The notes under the pieces are model-generated. The model made no database searches and was not told the DNA's origin. It saw nothing but the letters and a program-made list of their open reading frames with translations. A program made the translations under genes and the position numbers. DNA of 64,000 nucleotides from assembly GCA_951230915.1 (NCBI GenBank), contig OX579635.1, positions 41,726,001 to 41,790,000 on the forward strand, written 5' to 3'. Shown here piece after piece: positions 11,365-26,963 of this stretch. The stretch's first letter is position 1. Each line of letters starts with the position of its first letter. This DNA comes from Antitrichia curtipendula (lineage: Eukaryota; Streptophyta; Bryopsida; Hypnales; Leucodontaceae).

Positions 11365-12529
11365 TAAAAAAAATGGGGCATTACACTCTTTTTGAATCTA
11401 TACAACATGAACTTATAAACAAAAATGGACCAAAAACATGGGGTGTAGGGTTTAGATGATGAACCTGATTTCCAGCCATGGATTGTGTAGAAGAAGCGTT
11501 GATGACCCCTAAGTCGGCCAACAACAATCGGCCAGTAGTCCACCAACAATCGGCTAGCAATCAATGAGCAATTGGCCAGCAATCCCAACTTATAGAATCG
11601 ACCAACAATTGCAATTTACAAAATTGGCTAGCCCCAAGGCAAGGGACCTAGCAATCGGCCAGCAATCACAAGATTGCAATTTTCTAAATTGCAAGAATGT
11701 TTGCAGCGTATAAAATTGCACACTAGGAAGCTACCGCAAGCTCTCCAATCACTTATCAACTTCGCCAAGAGCAAGCAATCACAATCCACAAAGAATGCGA
11801 CCGAAGCATAATTACGATTGAAGCACAATTCGAGAGGAGCAAATCAGCAACAATACAAGAGTACATGATCGAAGACAACAAATCCGCAATGGTGCAAATT
11901 GAGTGAAATTGCGAATGGGGCCCAAAAGTCTAGAACACCCGTCGTCTCCAATTCCAAAACCCTAAGTAGGGTTTGCGGCCCAGATGAATCCCTCAAGGCC
12001 TAAATCGGCATCGGTGGTTGTAAGCGCTCCTGCCTCTTGTTGCACCAATGGAAAACCTTGACTTCCTAAGGCTTGACCGCCTAAGTAGGTAAAACTGTAA
12101 AAGGTAATAAATAAAAGACAATAGGTGGCTAGTAGAAAAATATTGTTATAGATCACATTAAATGCTGGTAAATTGAAAGAAATCAAGCTAGATGAGGGGA
12201 AGCAAAGCATAATTTATAGAGTATATTTTTCTATGTATGACCATACAAAACTTTCCTAAAAAATATGTGCATGGTCAATTGCCCACTAAGAAAAAAGATT
12301 TCGAATCAATAATTTTCCTACATGCTCTAAGGGTGAACGGCCAAAATGCCAACATTTAATTTTCCTACTCGATCCATTTTCAAAGATCTTATTTTTTCTT
12401 TCGAAACCTCATCCTAAACATTTCTAAGTCATTCGGAAATCTTCAAAAAAATTCAGATAGGTCGTAACTAAATGCCGGTACTCCCCATTCATTGTTTCAA
12501 GTGCACTCCTCCTTATCAACTATGGAGTA
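11365..12529. other. Gene-free stretch with a degenerate minisatellite
   Basis: At about 11515-11670 the words 'aatcggccagcaatc' and 'caacaatcggc' recur in an irregular array. No gene or paired terminal repeat was seen in the rest. Confidence 0.5.
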
Positions 12530-12814
12530 AGGTAGGAGGCTGTCAAAGCAACCCTTTAAAAGCTGATTGCATTTTCAGGGAAGCTAAACTCCTTGAAACA
12601 ATTTTCAGTAAATTTTACTAGGAAGAAAAATGGAATTGGCATCTAATCCAAGTCATTTCATATTTTTCGGACTTTTGTGGATTTAGTTATAAATTTTTCA
12701 AGTTAAAACATAGTGGTTTCTAAAAGCGACCCCTCCTGAAATGTAGAATGCTGGTACATTGAAGAAAGTAAAATGTACCTCTGTGTTAGAGGTCGCTTTT
12801 AGAGACACCTACCT
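12530..12814. mobile_element. AGGTRG-ended MITE, group 2, copy 1
   Basis: The left end AGGTAGGAGGCTG and the right end CACCTACCT lie between TA dinucleotides (12528-12529 and 12815-12816). The interior blocks 'ttgaaacaattttcagtaaatttt' and 'aattggcatctaatccaagtc' recur in the copies at 33185-33506 and, inverted, 62981-63306. It lies about 330 bp downstream of the RsmG stop. Confidence 0.75.
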
Positions 12815-12822
12815 TATTACGT

Positions 12823-13147
12823 ATTGTGCAATAGTACTGCAAAGACATTCCTATTTGCTTCACAGTTAAACAAAAGGACAGGAGCACATTGCACCATTTT
12901 CCATAACATTACTCAGCAATGGAGCTGAGGTGTCATTAGATTCCATGCAGAAAAAGATAATATAAGTTGGCCCATAATCCAAGACAAAGTACTATCCATT
13001 CATTATCTGGTGATTGACAGACAGCAGGAAGGAAAATTTGGAACAATACAGTTCCCCTCATTAGTTTGTGGCCATGTTGTACCGTACAATAGCATGGCCT
13101 GAAGTCCTGAACAGATGAACTCATCTCTATTTGCTTCGGAGCTCAAA
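12823..13147. repeat. Copy of the ERF-downstream repeat beside the RsmG 3' end
   Basis: It shares 'attgtgcaatag', 'gcacattgcaccatttt', 'cattcattatctggtgattgacagac' and 'gaaggaaaatttgga' with the units at 5940-6665. It ends almost at the RsmG stop codon, so it lies in the 3' untranslated part of that gene. Confidence 0.65.
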
Positions 13148-16100
13148 CTAAAGGGGTCGCTTGTTTGGCATTCCTGCTCTCCGAGGATATTTCGCGGGTG
13201 TTGGTCTATCCTTCAAGCATACTACCGCAGTCCGCTGCCCAAGAGGGCCTTGTGAATCAACTGCATTCACAAACCACGACGGTACCAGGATCAGTGGATA
13301 TCAAACTAACGTACAAACCACTACGATACTGTAGTCCCACCAAATTGAGACTAGCTGCAAGAAGTAAAGGGACATCTATGGAGTCCTAGAGTCCTAGCGT
13401 TCAAGATGTGATGGATTTCACTTTCAGTGAACCCCTAAGTGCCCAAAGTGTCTGCTTCCGTATCTACAGGAGTTGAAGTAAATCATGGGAAGCTTCAAGG
13501 CAACAAAATGTATTTTCCACGATAGAAATATGTTTTAGAAGTCACTAGACACAATCAGATTCCAAAGTGGACTTTTAAATCCGAGTTTGAAAGTCAGAGC
13601 TCTCATTTCTGGATTCCAAAGTGGACTTTCAAATCCGCTATATTTACGGCAGGGCAAGAAATATGTCACAGTCGTGCTTTTACAATCGTATACCTTTTTA
13701 CTAAAACCTGCTCATTAACTACTTCACCGAAGAAGTGGCACGATACCTTTGGACAATGTCACAATAGAGGCTCCAAGCAAATTCACAGCGGTTTTTGCGG
13801 CGTCAACCTCTTCCTGGTAAGATTTACCATCAGCATGTCATGGGGCAAGTAATTGGATTCTACAATAGCTCTGTACTTTAAAAATCGCGCTAGCTTGGAA
13901 AAAGCAAAAGCAAACGTATCTGAGATAGGTTACTAGAGCACGCGCAAATTGGGGTTTTATCAAATCTACAGGCTCGAGTCACATCATCTTCGGGCAATTA
14001 CCTCAGGGTGGGGGCCTTTTGCAGCAACTAGGATACCACCAACTCGTACAAGAGGAAGGCAAAGCTCCGCTGTGAGGAACGAGGTTTTACAGTAAACTTT
14101 CAGAAAAAGATAAAATTGTAAATCTTCGTTAATCATTAGAAAGCCTTCGCTAGTTCCAGAAATCCAAGCCATGAAAGAGGAATTTTAGAATTTGGAGTGC
14201 AATGCCAAATTGTTCCGAACCTCCACTCAAATTGTAAACAACAGTTTACTTCAATAAACAAAACTGAAAAATAACTCAACTACGTAAAAACAAATCTACA
14301 AGGCTTCAACATACCCAACTATAAAGGAGCAAAAACACCAAAACTCACCCAACACTCTCATTTCTGCAACAGCTCTAGCTACCGCAATATCATAGGTTTC
14401 TCGGTGGGCCGAATCCTTGCCTGTGTCCTGCAACCACCAGAGAGATCACCTACTTTTAAATCAATCGACCGCTGAACTTTTAGACTTGATTATTTACAGC
14501 ACAGACAAAGGGACCTGAAAATGAAGCTCCTACCTCTGCACGGTTCCTCACAACTTTGACATTCGTCAATCCGGCCACTTCAGCCACATGCTCCAGAAAA
14601 TCGCATCTCTTCTGGAGTGACTCGAGAAGTGTCAACTGCCAGGCTGCATAGTATGTTTTCAGCCATCGTAAGATGTATGTATGCCATCCAAATGCAGTTC
14701 AGCAATGTGTCCATGCAGAGAAATTGCTGGACTTGGTATAACTGCAAAAACAATGACGATAAGCAAATGACCCCAGACCTAGCATACGAGGACAATCACA
14801 GAAAACTGATTTGAGAGACCACATTAGTTACCAGAATCAGCCTTGTTAAATCGCAAATCGCACCCAAACAGATACAGTCGCGGAAAACGAAGTCTAAAAA
14901 TTCATAAAACTCTAAAGCGTGCAAAATCCAACATTGAAAATTGATTTCATATTGTTTTCTTAATGGCACCATGAATATTGCATCGAATCTTAACCCTAAG
15001 TGTCCAAATGGCCCCAAAAGGGCCATTTCCATATCAAAGGGAATTGAAATAATCATAAATGAAGCATCAACGTCACAAATTGTTCCAATAGAAAGAAGAA
15101 ACTATATCCCACATTATCAAACAACAGAAATAAGTATAGAAAACTGACTATAATCAGCTATTACGGTAACCTCCAAAGTGGACTTTCTACTTTTTAGCTT
15201 GGGCAGACAGGGGTTAAACACATCACTGTTTTCTGGTACACAGGGATGAGCAGATCACCTGGTCGAGCAATTGCCAATACGATGCCAGGAAGGCCAGCTC
15301 CACTGCCGATATCAATCACCTTCACAGACTCCCCTCCGGAATGGCCATGTGCAGCATACGCTCCCTCAATCGCTGGCAATAGTGACAAAGAATCAGCAAC
15401 GTGCCGGTCCATCATCGCTCCTCGCTCCGTCACAGCTGTGAGGTTCATTTTCTGCAGTACTCAGATTAGGTCAATTGCCTAGAAAACCCTGAACCCTGAC
15501 CAATTGTCATGCCAGACACAAAGCGAAACCTCGATCACGGTCACTAAAATCTAGACTCATACAGTGGTCCGGACACATGCACTATGGCTGACATCCACTA
15601 GGTAAATGTCCCTCCTCGAGACATTCTCCACTGTAATGCATTCTACTCCAGTACTCATAAATGTCATGAAATTTAGCAAAAATTCTACCAAAGAGGTGAA
15701 TTACCACAGTGTTGAACTTGAAAATTCAGCAAATTTAGCAGTGTCTTGAGGAAACTGATAATCACATTTGCCGCCACTGCTAACAAAGATCGTCAAGAAA
15801 AAATTCAATCCTTCCTACTGACGACACCGACACATTCGAAAAAATATCACAGCACTACAAATTTTCCGAAATTACAGAGAAATCGAGGAACACATACACA
15901 CACTGTCGACGGTTTACCTGATTCCATTCGAGGAGGATGTCCACGAACACGGCCACCTGCCCAGACTGCGTGCTACTAAGCTCCTCCCCCGCAGCAGCAA
16001 CGCTGCTGCAATCGACACGAAAGCTTATGCTTCCACAATTCAAGGCGTTCTTCTTCTGGGGCGAAATTCGAAGTGCCTGGAATCCACGAACGAAAGTGGC

Positions 16101-16157
16101 GAAGCACGGCGTGAGCGGTCTGTGGAGCGCAATCCGCATGAGCCCCGAGGACGTCAT
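13148..16157 (-). CDS. rsmG: Plastid-type 16S rRNA (guanine-N7) methyltransferase RsmG/GidB, 7 exons
   Basis: The exons I can join are 16157-15918, 15451-15259, 14643-14534, 14427-14349, 14069-14002, 13813-13747 and 13260-13148. All introns are GT-AG with matching phases, giving 289 residues. RsmG uses S-adenosylmethionine to methylate N7 of a guanine in the 530 loop of small-subunit rRNA. The first 50 or so residues are basic and Ser-rich, as in a chloroplast transit peptide. Then come LLEWNQKMNLTAVTE across the first junction, RHVADSLSLLP and the SAM loop VIDIGSGAGLPG at about 125-136. Later parts are LTLLESLQKRCDFLEH, AVARAVAEMRVL, PLVRVGGILVAAKG and the family-typical tail GQRTAVVCLKDRPTPAKYPR. 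Length and motif order fit plant homologues. A three-unit telo-box lies 64 bp upstream of the start, fitting a gene of ribosome maturation. Expression was not testable. Confidence 0.95.
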
Positions 16158-16220
16158 GATTCTTGCGCCTCGACAGCAGGCAACAAGAATGCTCTGTCTG
16201 TGCTCGCCAAAGGCAGTCTT

Positions 16221-16240
16221 AAACCCTAAACCCTAAACCC
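16221..16240. promoter_or_regulatory. Telo-box in the RsmG upstream region
   Basis: The plus strand reads AAACCCTAAACCCTAAACCC. Such interstitial telomere-like motifs are known in plant promoters or 5' leaders of translation and ribosome-biogenesis genes. Its place about 64 bp before the RsmG start fits that use. The role here is inference. Confidence 0.7.
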
Positions 16241-16302
16241 TGTCCAAACTCGAGAAGTTACCAACTTGGTAATTGATTTCTGAATGCATGTCACTCCTAC
16301 CA

Positions 16303-16560
16303 GGTACGGTACGGCCAGGGCGAACTGACCACTCTATTGCCCCGTTTTACCCCTGTGGAAAACACTGTGGGATTTTTTATTTGCAATCAGATGATAAAAT
16401 TTGTAAATTCTGAATTCAGATTTGGAATCAGCGGCCCCAAATTAGCTATGGGAAGTGTAGAAATACAAAAAATCACGGCGAAAATTTGGGGGCTTTTTTT
16501 CTACAATTACCCCTGGCCGGGGCAATAGAGGGGTCAGTTCACCCTGGCCGTACGGTACCC
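16303..16560. mobile_element. GC-ended MITE, 258 bp, upstream of RsmG
   Basis: Terminal inverted repeats of about 42 bp begin GGTACGGTACGGCCAGGG on the left. They are mirrored by CCCTGGCCGTACGGTACC on the right and both continue through 'gaactgacc.ctctattgcccc'. The interior is AT-rich and noncoding. The element begins about 145 bp upstream of the RsmG start codon. The target duplication is unclear. Confidence 0.85.
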
Positions 16561-16809
16561 ATTGATTTATTGTAGAACTTGCTTAAAGTGTTCCCAAAAG
16601 TACCTTGAAAGTTGAAACCATCCCCTATGCTTAATTGTGGTTGGTGGGTGTTGATTTTTTTTAGATTCCATGTCAAAATCAAGACAACTTTATTATAGTG
16701 TTGATTTAGGTGTCCTATAGAGCTTTCCTTTGAAAATTTACAAAAAAATAGATGATTTTTTCAATTTTTTTTTATTTTCAATTTTCAATTTTTCATATGT
16801 TTCAAGAAG

Positions 16810-16862
<53 letters not shown>

Positions 16863-17840
16863 TTGGGAAAATTTGCGGTTTTCAATATTACAAAAATATT
16901 TTTTTTGGTAAAAAGGTGCCTCTAACTATGCTGAATTGCTTGAATTCACAGGAATGGGTATTTCTATCTTATAGGCAAATAGGAGGAAGGTATAAAATAA
17001 TATTAAGATGATGAAATTCTTAGAAATTTATTGTCTCTAGAAACCGATGGTGCTAGTATGTGAGTCCAATAATGCGAGCTTGTGAGCATTGAGCCTACAA
17101 TATAGGTATCACACACTATAAAAAGTGTATGTATCATAAACACCTACACTATGGATATTTGTAACAAAGATATCCTATAATTACAGACGGATTCTATAGT
17201 ATATACACCTGTAATATAGGTGTGTAATATTCTAGGCTTGTAGGCTCATAATCCTATACTCACATAATAGCCAACCCTCGTCCATGTCACAAAGAGAAAG
17301 TAGCTTATATTGAAGGTGCTTGTTTTCTAAAAATAACAAAAAATTTGTATGATGAAAAAAGAATATTGAGTGAATTTTTATGAATTTGGTATATGACCAA
17401 ACTAATCTTTCAATGAAATTAATTTTACAGCAAAGAAGTGTCAATTAGTATGGTATATTTTATACTGATATTGGTTTCAAAATAATAAGTTATCTTTATA
17501 TTGGAAGCTTTCACTACACACTTATTCATGTGCATTTAATATGATTTCTGATTTTTTATATTGGTCCAACTTGCATCAATTTGCCCCCAACAAATTTTGA
17601 GTTGGATCCCTTGCACTAAAATTCCCTCATGAAGGATCCATTGTGATGGTCACAAATTGACCTACTATAAATAAGCTTAACCTTGTAAGGACTTTATTAA
17701 CCAAATCGTCAAATGGATGACAAAGGATCTTTCTATGTGAGACAAAAGTGCATATGTTCATCCTTTGAATTTTGTGCATAAAGGAAAAGTCTTACATAAT
17801 AGTTTGACTTCCAATGAGTTTTTTTTGTTTTTTTTAAGTA
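16561..17840. other. Gene-free AT-rich stretch with AT microsatellite
   Basis: An (AT)n run lies at about 16826-16856 behind an A-rich run. I see no gene or domain. Confidence 0.55.
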
Positions 17841-18115
17841 CTACACTAAATAGTGAAATTAAATTGCCTTAACAATCAAGTTGCCTTAACAATCAAGTTG
17901 CCTTAACAAGATAATTACTTTACAAGCTATCAAAATCAACAAATATTTCTACAATATTTTTGTTTATACAGATGGAGGTTTATCTGGAGGTTTATGAGTC
18001 CCAATTACAACTATAAATTCAAAAGTAGTAAATTTTTGTAAAGAAACAAATTTTTAGATAATATAAAATTTCAAGAAATTAGTGTGGGACAACCTAATTT
18101 CACTATTTAGTGTGG
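17841..18115. mobile_element. Small TIR element, about 275 bp
   Basis: CTACACTAAATAGTGAAATTA at the left is mirrored by TAATTTCACTATTTAGTGTGG at the right. Inside, 'aacaatcaagttgccttaac' repeats in tandem at about 17863-17909. There is no open frame. It ends about 280 bp upstream of the start of the gene at 18394. Confidence 0.7.
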
Positions 18116-18393
18116 ATGATTCACACTTGATTCACACTGTACCAAAAAAGATGATTTCCACGGTGACCAGCCCGTCCCTACAGAGTGACCCCACGGTTAT
18201 GGGACCTAAATACCCACGGCTATAGGCCATCGCCGTGTCTCCAGTCAAACTCTTTCGTTGCTGACCCTTGTGAACTCTCCACTCAACCGCACAAACCAGA
18301 ATCTGGATCATGGAAACCTCTGCTTCCGGTGTTTTCCTCTCCCCGTCCCTCCCTCGAATTTCCGCACTGAATTCGCTCTGAATTCGCTCGGCT

Positions 18394-20997
18394 ATGGCGG
18401 CAATGGCGACAGACACCATGCTCACCACAGCACCCGCGAGCTTCCCCATCTTGCGACGCCCCCGGTGGAGCCCCTCCTCACGAACCATTCCCTCACGCTT
18501 GCGGACTGTCAATCCCAGGGCGCTGCGAGTGTCTTGCTGCGCGAATCCAACTCCTACTACAGTGAAGCGAATTGAAGAGCTTCCCAGTGGTGACGATGGA
18601 GATTCCAGCAGCAACAGTGGGCGGGGCTTTGGGGAGGTTTATGTGGTCAGTGTGCCGCTGCGGGCTCCTCCGGGCGCTGCGCAGGTTTTTGATGCCATGA
18701 AAGATGTGGAGATTTGTGCCAATTTCCAGCATTATATGACCATTATCAAACCTAACGACGATGGCTCTCCAGCACCTGTACGTGGAAATTCTTCCGTCTT
18801 CTGCTTTCAAGTGAATTTAGGGTTGGGGGTTGGGTGTGTGAGTCGTGAAATTCGTGTCTGTGGATTCTGTCTGTGACAATGGGCAATTTCGAATTTGGGT
18901 GTGTCTTGTGGCGGCAGTTGCGTGTGAATTTCATTGCCAAAATGCGTGGAATATCGATCGAGGTGCTGTCGGTTCTGATAAAGAGAAGTAATGGCAATTG
19001 AGGACGTGGTTGTCTGAAATAAGTCTTACAAACTTGCAAATAAATATGGATAATTGCGGCATTGCTTGTCATTTGTAACATTCAACCAAAATCTCATCCT
19101 TCGGGGCATTAATTTTTGGAAGTTTTCTGATTTTGAGTTGTTTGTTTTTAGTATGCTAAATAAGAATAGCAATCCAAGTTCTTGACTTCAAACTTCAGTT
19201 TTGTACTTTGACCTTGAGGGCAAGTTTGTGCATATCGTCTAAATCAGATTTTGTAATGGTTGGAAGTTTATTTAAGAAGGGCTAGCATTCTAATCGTCCT
19301 CATCTCATGTATTAAGACTCTGCCACATCAGCTTCAAAATCCATATAGTATTATGATGACTACAATGTGCACCTGGTAATTGGCAGTGCACAGTGCTGGA
19401 CTTTCAACCCCAATTCCCAGAGGATCCCTTGACGGCAGTGGCTGTGTTGATGGGCAACAGTATTCCCGGTATGAATCAAAACCCTAATTGGACATAGACG
19501 AATTGGTAGTCGATTCTTTGCTACATGATGCATTATGTGATGCGTAATGGGATTACACCCAGACCTCTTCCATTTCACAAATTGGGCGTCCAAAATGCAA
19601 AGAGTTTTGTAACAATCAATAGTGTTGTATGTGACAACGGCATTAACCCATTAACCCAACGGCCTAAACAAAAAAATAAATTCTTCTTTGGAAGCGAATA
19701 ATTTATTTGAGCAACTTCCAAACTTTGTTTCGATCATTCTAAAATGTAGGGTATGATCTCTTCTTTCTTTCCTTGAAGCTCCCTGAATGATTTATTTCAA
19801 CTCATCTAGATATGGAAGTGACCATTTTTGGCCATTTGGGTGCTTTGGGATTAATGCAGTACTTGAGGTCGCAGGAATGTGGTCTACAACTTATTCCCCC
19901 CTTGTTAAGTTTCCTTATTATCACATTTATAGGCAACTTCTTGCGACATACCGGTAACAGAGTGAGTATGACTTGAAGAGAGAACTGAGGTTGTGATATC
20001 AAAGAGGTGTGGGTGTACAATTAAATTTGCAGCTCTTTAGGTTTCTCACATGCCAGCTAATTCTTTGCAAGCAGGTGTAATATTGGAGAGAACATTGTCA
20101 AAACTGCCAAAGCAGCGGTGTTGGTGGGTAGGGGACATGAAACCAGGGTTGAGTTTGGAAGATGCGCTTGCGTTTAGCAGAGGCTACAATTCAGAGCTGA
20201 GTCTTGGAATCAACGACTGTCGGCATCACACTCTAGGTTCTCTACTTTTTTTGAATTTTTGAATTTTTTTTTGCTTATATCTTTGTGCAAATATATTATT
20301 TACATCAGTTTCATCAAAATTGGTCATGAAAGAAGCTTGTTTTTTTTAAAGATTTAAGCATTTTTTTTCAAGTTAGTATTAAATGAACAAGAATCTATTG
20401 GATTGGGAAATTGCTTTGAAGCACTATGTTCATCATTCAAAATATGGACTTTCAAAGATCCAGCTAGGGGTGAATTTGTATTATTGAATTTTTTTGCAAG
20501 AATTTTAGCCAAGAGCATTTTCTTGGCCAATTCTATTAACGAGCTTTTAGAGGTACAAAAATATCAAAGAACCTAGATCATTCCATCAAAATGGCTATCT
20601 GAAGCTAGTTGCTACAGTCTTACTAATTCAAAAGAGCATTAAAAAATCAAACAGTTATGTGGGGGAACAGGTTTTTAAATCCATCAATTTGTCATCTACC
20701 TTATACCAATTTCTAACAATGTTCATTTCGGATGTATTTGGAATATTATCAGATCTAGTGGAGTATTTGACTGGAAAGAGCATGTCCCACATAGAGGAAG
20801 TTAGAAAAGTTAGGGAGTTGGTAGATGTGCTTGAAGATGAGATTCAGAATAGTTCAGAAGAATCCCCAAATGTGGACTCAGTTGAGAAATCTGTGAAAGA
20901 CGTGAGTTCAATAAAGGAAAGAGTTTCATATGTGCTTGGTGTTCAAAAGAACTTCCTAAGAATTGCCTATTTGTTTCCAGTTTGCATAATATTCTAG
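18394..20997 (+). CDS. Conserved plastid-type plant protein of unknown function, 4 exons
   Basis: Exons 18394-18777, 19387-19468, 20075-20236 and 20753-20997 join in phase through GT-AG introns and give about 290 residues. The first 55 residues are Ser/Arg/Pro-rich with few acidic residues, as in a chloroplast transit peptide. The conserved part reads QHYMTIIKPND, then CTVLDFQPQFPEDP, then GVILERTLSKLPKQRCWWVG, then NSELSLGINDCRHHT and LVEYLTGK across the last junction. I recognise this order as a family conserved among plants (xxQHFMxIIKP, VxDFQP, CWxVG, DCRHxT, LVExLTG), but I do not know a function and give no symbol. The invariant Cys and His in DCRH, with the earlier CW, might be catalytic or metal-binding; that is only a guess. 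The C-terminal 65 residues are charged and probably coiled-coil. A GTGAGT at 20902 could act as a donor and shorten the tail. Confidence 0.85.
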
Positions 20998-22152
20998 AGA
21001 GCTCTTGTTGAGCATGCTAAAGACAGAATCCTTGTACCATGAAAAGGAATGCTTGACACCTTGTTTCCAAGTTGAGGACAATTTGAACAGAGTGAAAGCT
21101 CCTGAATCTAGTCAGCCATTGTCTTCACAAGTGAGTAGGACTTTGCTCTAAATAACTCTTGGTTGGCCAAAATGTGTCAAGCCACTAGTACTCAAGAATG
21201 TAAGCATGACAAGCTTGTCTTGAAAAATCCAGTAAAAGTTAATCGGCTTGTGCATGTCAATCACTCACCTACTAAATGAGTACCCCTAGAACCAAAAGAC
21301 CCGGAACTTCCCTTCTGACATCAACACCTAGGTAATGTTATTGGAAGGACTCTTGAATTTATGTCAAGCAACTACGCAGTAATTGTTAACGATCTTCCCA
21401 AACTTTCCTGTAGCTCTCCAGGTCATCCATTTCTGAGCTAGAAAACAGATCAAACCCAAGGTTAGGGTAATTGAATTACACAACAATGTAGAATCTTTGA
21501 CACATTGATCATGCAAAATCATGGTCAAAGAAAACAGTGGAGGAAGTTCTTTGATAATTTCGACAGAAAAGAAAACCTAACTAGACTGAATGTCTCAATT
21601 GTTGTTCTAGAACTAAAACCAAACCGCACTCTGAATAACTCAAATGCAGCAGACGATTTCAGGCAGCATACCTCACGAAGATATGAGGCACATGCCGTGT
21701 TGATGGTTGCACATGCACCCACCACTAGCTCCAGCAAAATTCAGAACACTACAATCAAAGCCCTGTTGCGTCCAATTTCTACGTCAAGCTCTGAGCTCCA
21801 CGATGCTAAATCTATATTAGCTCGAACTTTCATAACAAGTGTTGAAGTGAGCTATGCTGTATTGAAAACCTAAGCTAACTAGTCGGATGTTGGAGAGCAG
21901 CTCGAAAATGGCTTCACCAACCTTTCTTCCCTTGATCTAGTAAACAATTGGACGTCCGTCTGTTTTCTAATCCTAAGCCTACCAAATAACACCACCCAAA
22001 TAGTCCAATCGCTGGTACTCAAAGCTAATCATATCGTACAGCAATGACTGGCTGAGCAAAAATGAAAACCTCACAAAACTCATATACTCTCATGTAGGAT
22101 GGCAACAACGGGTGCACACTCACACCTCTAGATGTGAATGAGAGGATTGCTC
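20998..22152. other. Intergenic region between two convergent genes
   Basis: The 3' flanks of the plastid-type gene (plus strand) and of the pseudokinase gene (minus strand) meet here. A frame at 21505-21873 has no recognisable domain. I see no further gene. Confidence 0.45.
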
Positions 22153-25264
<3,112 letters not shown>

Positions 25265-26963
25265 GGCCACTGGCGCTCTGAAAGCCCTTAGACCTCAGCA
25301 GCAACTTCCTCGTTTCCAATAACGCTGCTGTGACCTCCATTCTTCGCCATGAATGAGCCACTTCGTCTGCCTCTAGAGATCTGAACGGCCGTTACTCCCT
25401 CCGAATCTTCTAGAAGTTCAAGATAATCATTTCGGCATTTCATCTCCATTCATACCCACGAATCTCTCCCTTGGCATGTCAACGTAAATGTAATGCAAAC
25501 TCACCAATCGCACGTCCCGCAAGTATCGAATTGCATTCGAGCCATAAAATGACTGTGGACGATCGAAAGTCTTGCTCTTGTACTTCTCATCATTCGCCTG
25601 CCTTAAGTAAACTCCGCTTCCTCCTGTATACTTCATCTCGGTCGTGCACTTACGAAGCTACCACAGCTGACGCCCTTGGAGCACCAACCACAACGCACAG
25701 CCACGACCACAATGCTTGGACATTTCAGAGTCCGGACCTGTCAAAACGATACCAAACGGAAGCTATCCCTCTGAAATTCCATTACATAGCCGACACCCGT
25801 GTTCGAAACGCAGCCGACAAAAATGGCGAGAACTCGTCAGACATGATGTTGACCTCCAACTCTGCCTCTGAGATAAGCTTGAACATTCTTCTTCGAAAAC
25901 CCCGTGGTAGTGTGGTAGAGTCGGTCCGTCCAAAGTTCACTCCAAAGGCATGCTCTCGCTCCCCGCTCTAAAAATACAACGCCCCAGAACTCGCCACAAC
26001 TCGCGGCCATCCGGAAGCGGCGAGTCAACATCGTCATCGGGATCATCCTGACCATGGGATTACGCAACTCCCTCTCCGCAGGAATCGCCACCAATTCACT
26101 CCCGCACTGATCACTCCGTTGAGTCCGTTCCTTACCGATCGTGAACGATCTCATCAATTGGCAGGAATGAATGCCGTCCCAATCGAAGCCAGCTCGATCG
26201 TAGCAATTATGACCCCGAGCATGAGCCTCACCATATCAAATTCTGCAACATGCAAGTGGGAACTACTGTTGGTCGCCGCCATGCCCGCCCTTATTAGAAA
26301 TCCCTCCAGACGACATGTGCACCACAGCAACACACTGTGGGAGGATTATTATTATTTGAGAACTTGCGTTTGCGCAGCAGACATCACGTGCAGATGCATT
26401 GGAGCGCCGTTCTTTTCTCCCGGCCTGGCCCCATGAAAGCATCGCAAATTGGCAGGAGCCGCCTCCGGAGCGGGACATCGGCAGTGGCCCCGCTTCAACG
26501 CTTACATGCCGAAGCAAACTGATTGGCACTAGCGTTTCCGGGATTCAAATATAGGCGGGGGACCTCGGTTGGGACGGGGCACTTGCTTGAATCATCAGAG
26601 ACTTGCATTCAAATTTAGCCGGGAAGACGGGGAAATTTAGCCAGGGGCATGCATTTTGAAGGGGGCTCGCATTGCCTTGGATAGATGACCTGAGCCGTTG
26701 CGCATTGACAGAGTACGTGAAGGCGCCGAAATTGAATTTCTACGTCAGATTCTAAGGTGTCCACGTCACCTCACACAAGATAATATAGTTTTAAACATTT
26801 TCGTCTCAGTATATTAGATCTCAGTGAAGTTTATTATATGCATGTTGTCAATCACAATTTTCATTTCATAACTTGAATTTTTAAAATCCACATGTATTCA
26901 CCTAACAAGTGTTAAATATTTGAAGAATTGTTATTTGAATTTTTAACATCCTTGCAAATACTA
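25265..26963. other. Upstream region of the pseudokinase gene, GC-richer to about 26.7 kb
   Basis: Composition stays close to that of the genes until about 26,700 and then becomes AT-rich. A short minus-strand frame at 25636-25505 (see separate entry) could be an upstream exon. Other open frames on both strands here show no domain. No terminal-repeat element was recognised. Confidence 0.45.
25505..25636 (-). other. Possible short exon upstream of the pseudokinase gene
   Basis: The frame starts with ATG, encodes 44 residues including GGSGVYLRQANDEKYKSKTF and SFYGSNAIRYLRDVRL, and stops at a GTGAGT that could be a splice donor. The residue make-up looks protein-like, but I do not recognise it and cannot link it by phase to any acceptor with certainty. 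Confidence 0.25.

Noticed and set aside
13559..13640. Repeated 'ttccaaagtggactttnaaatccg' in an RsmG intron as a functional element
   Set aside because: The word is partly palindromic and occurs again near 15172, but it is too short and isolated to assign to an element or a regulatory site.
16221..16240. Interstitial telomere or chromosome-end relic
   Set aside because: Only about three units are present and they sit in a gene's upstream region, which fits a telo-box better.
25837..26529. Several open frames on both strands upstream of the pseudokinase
   Set aside because: They overlap each other in opposite senses, and the composition of this GC-richer stretch explains their length.
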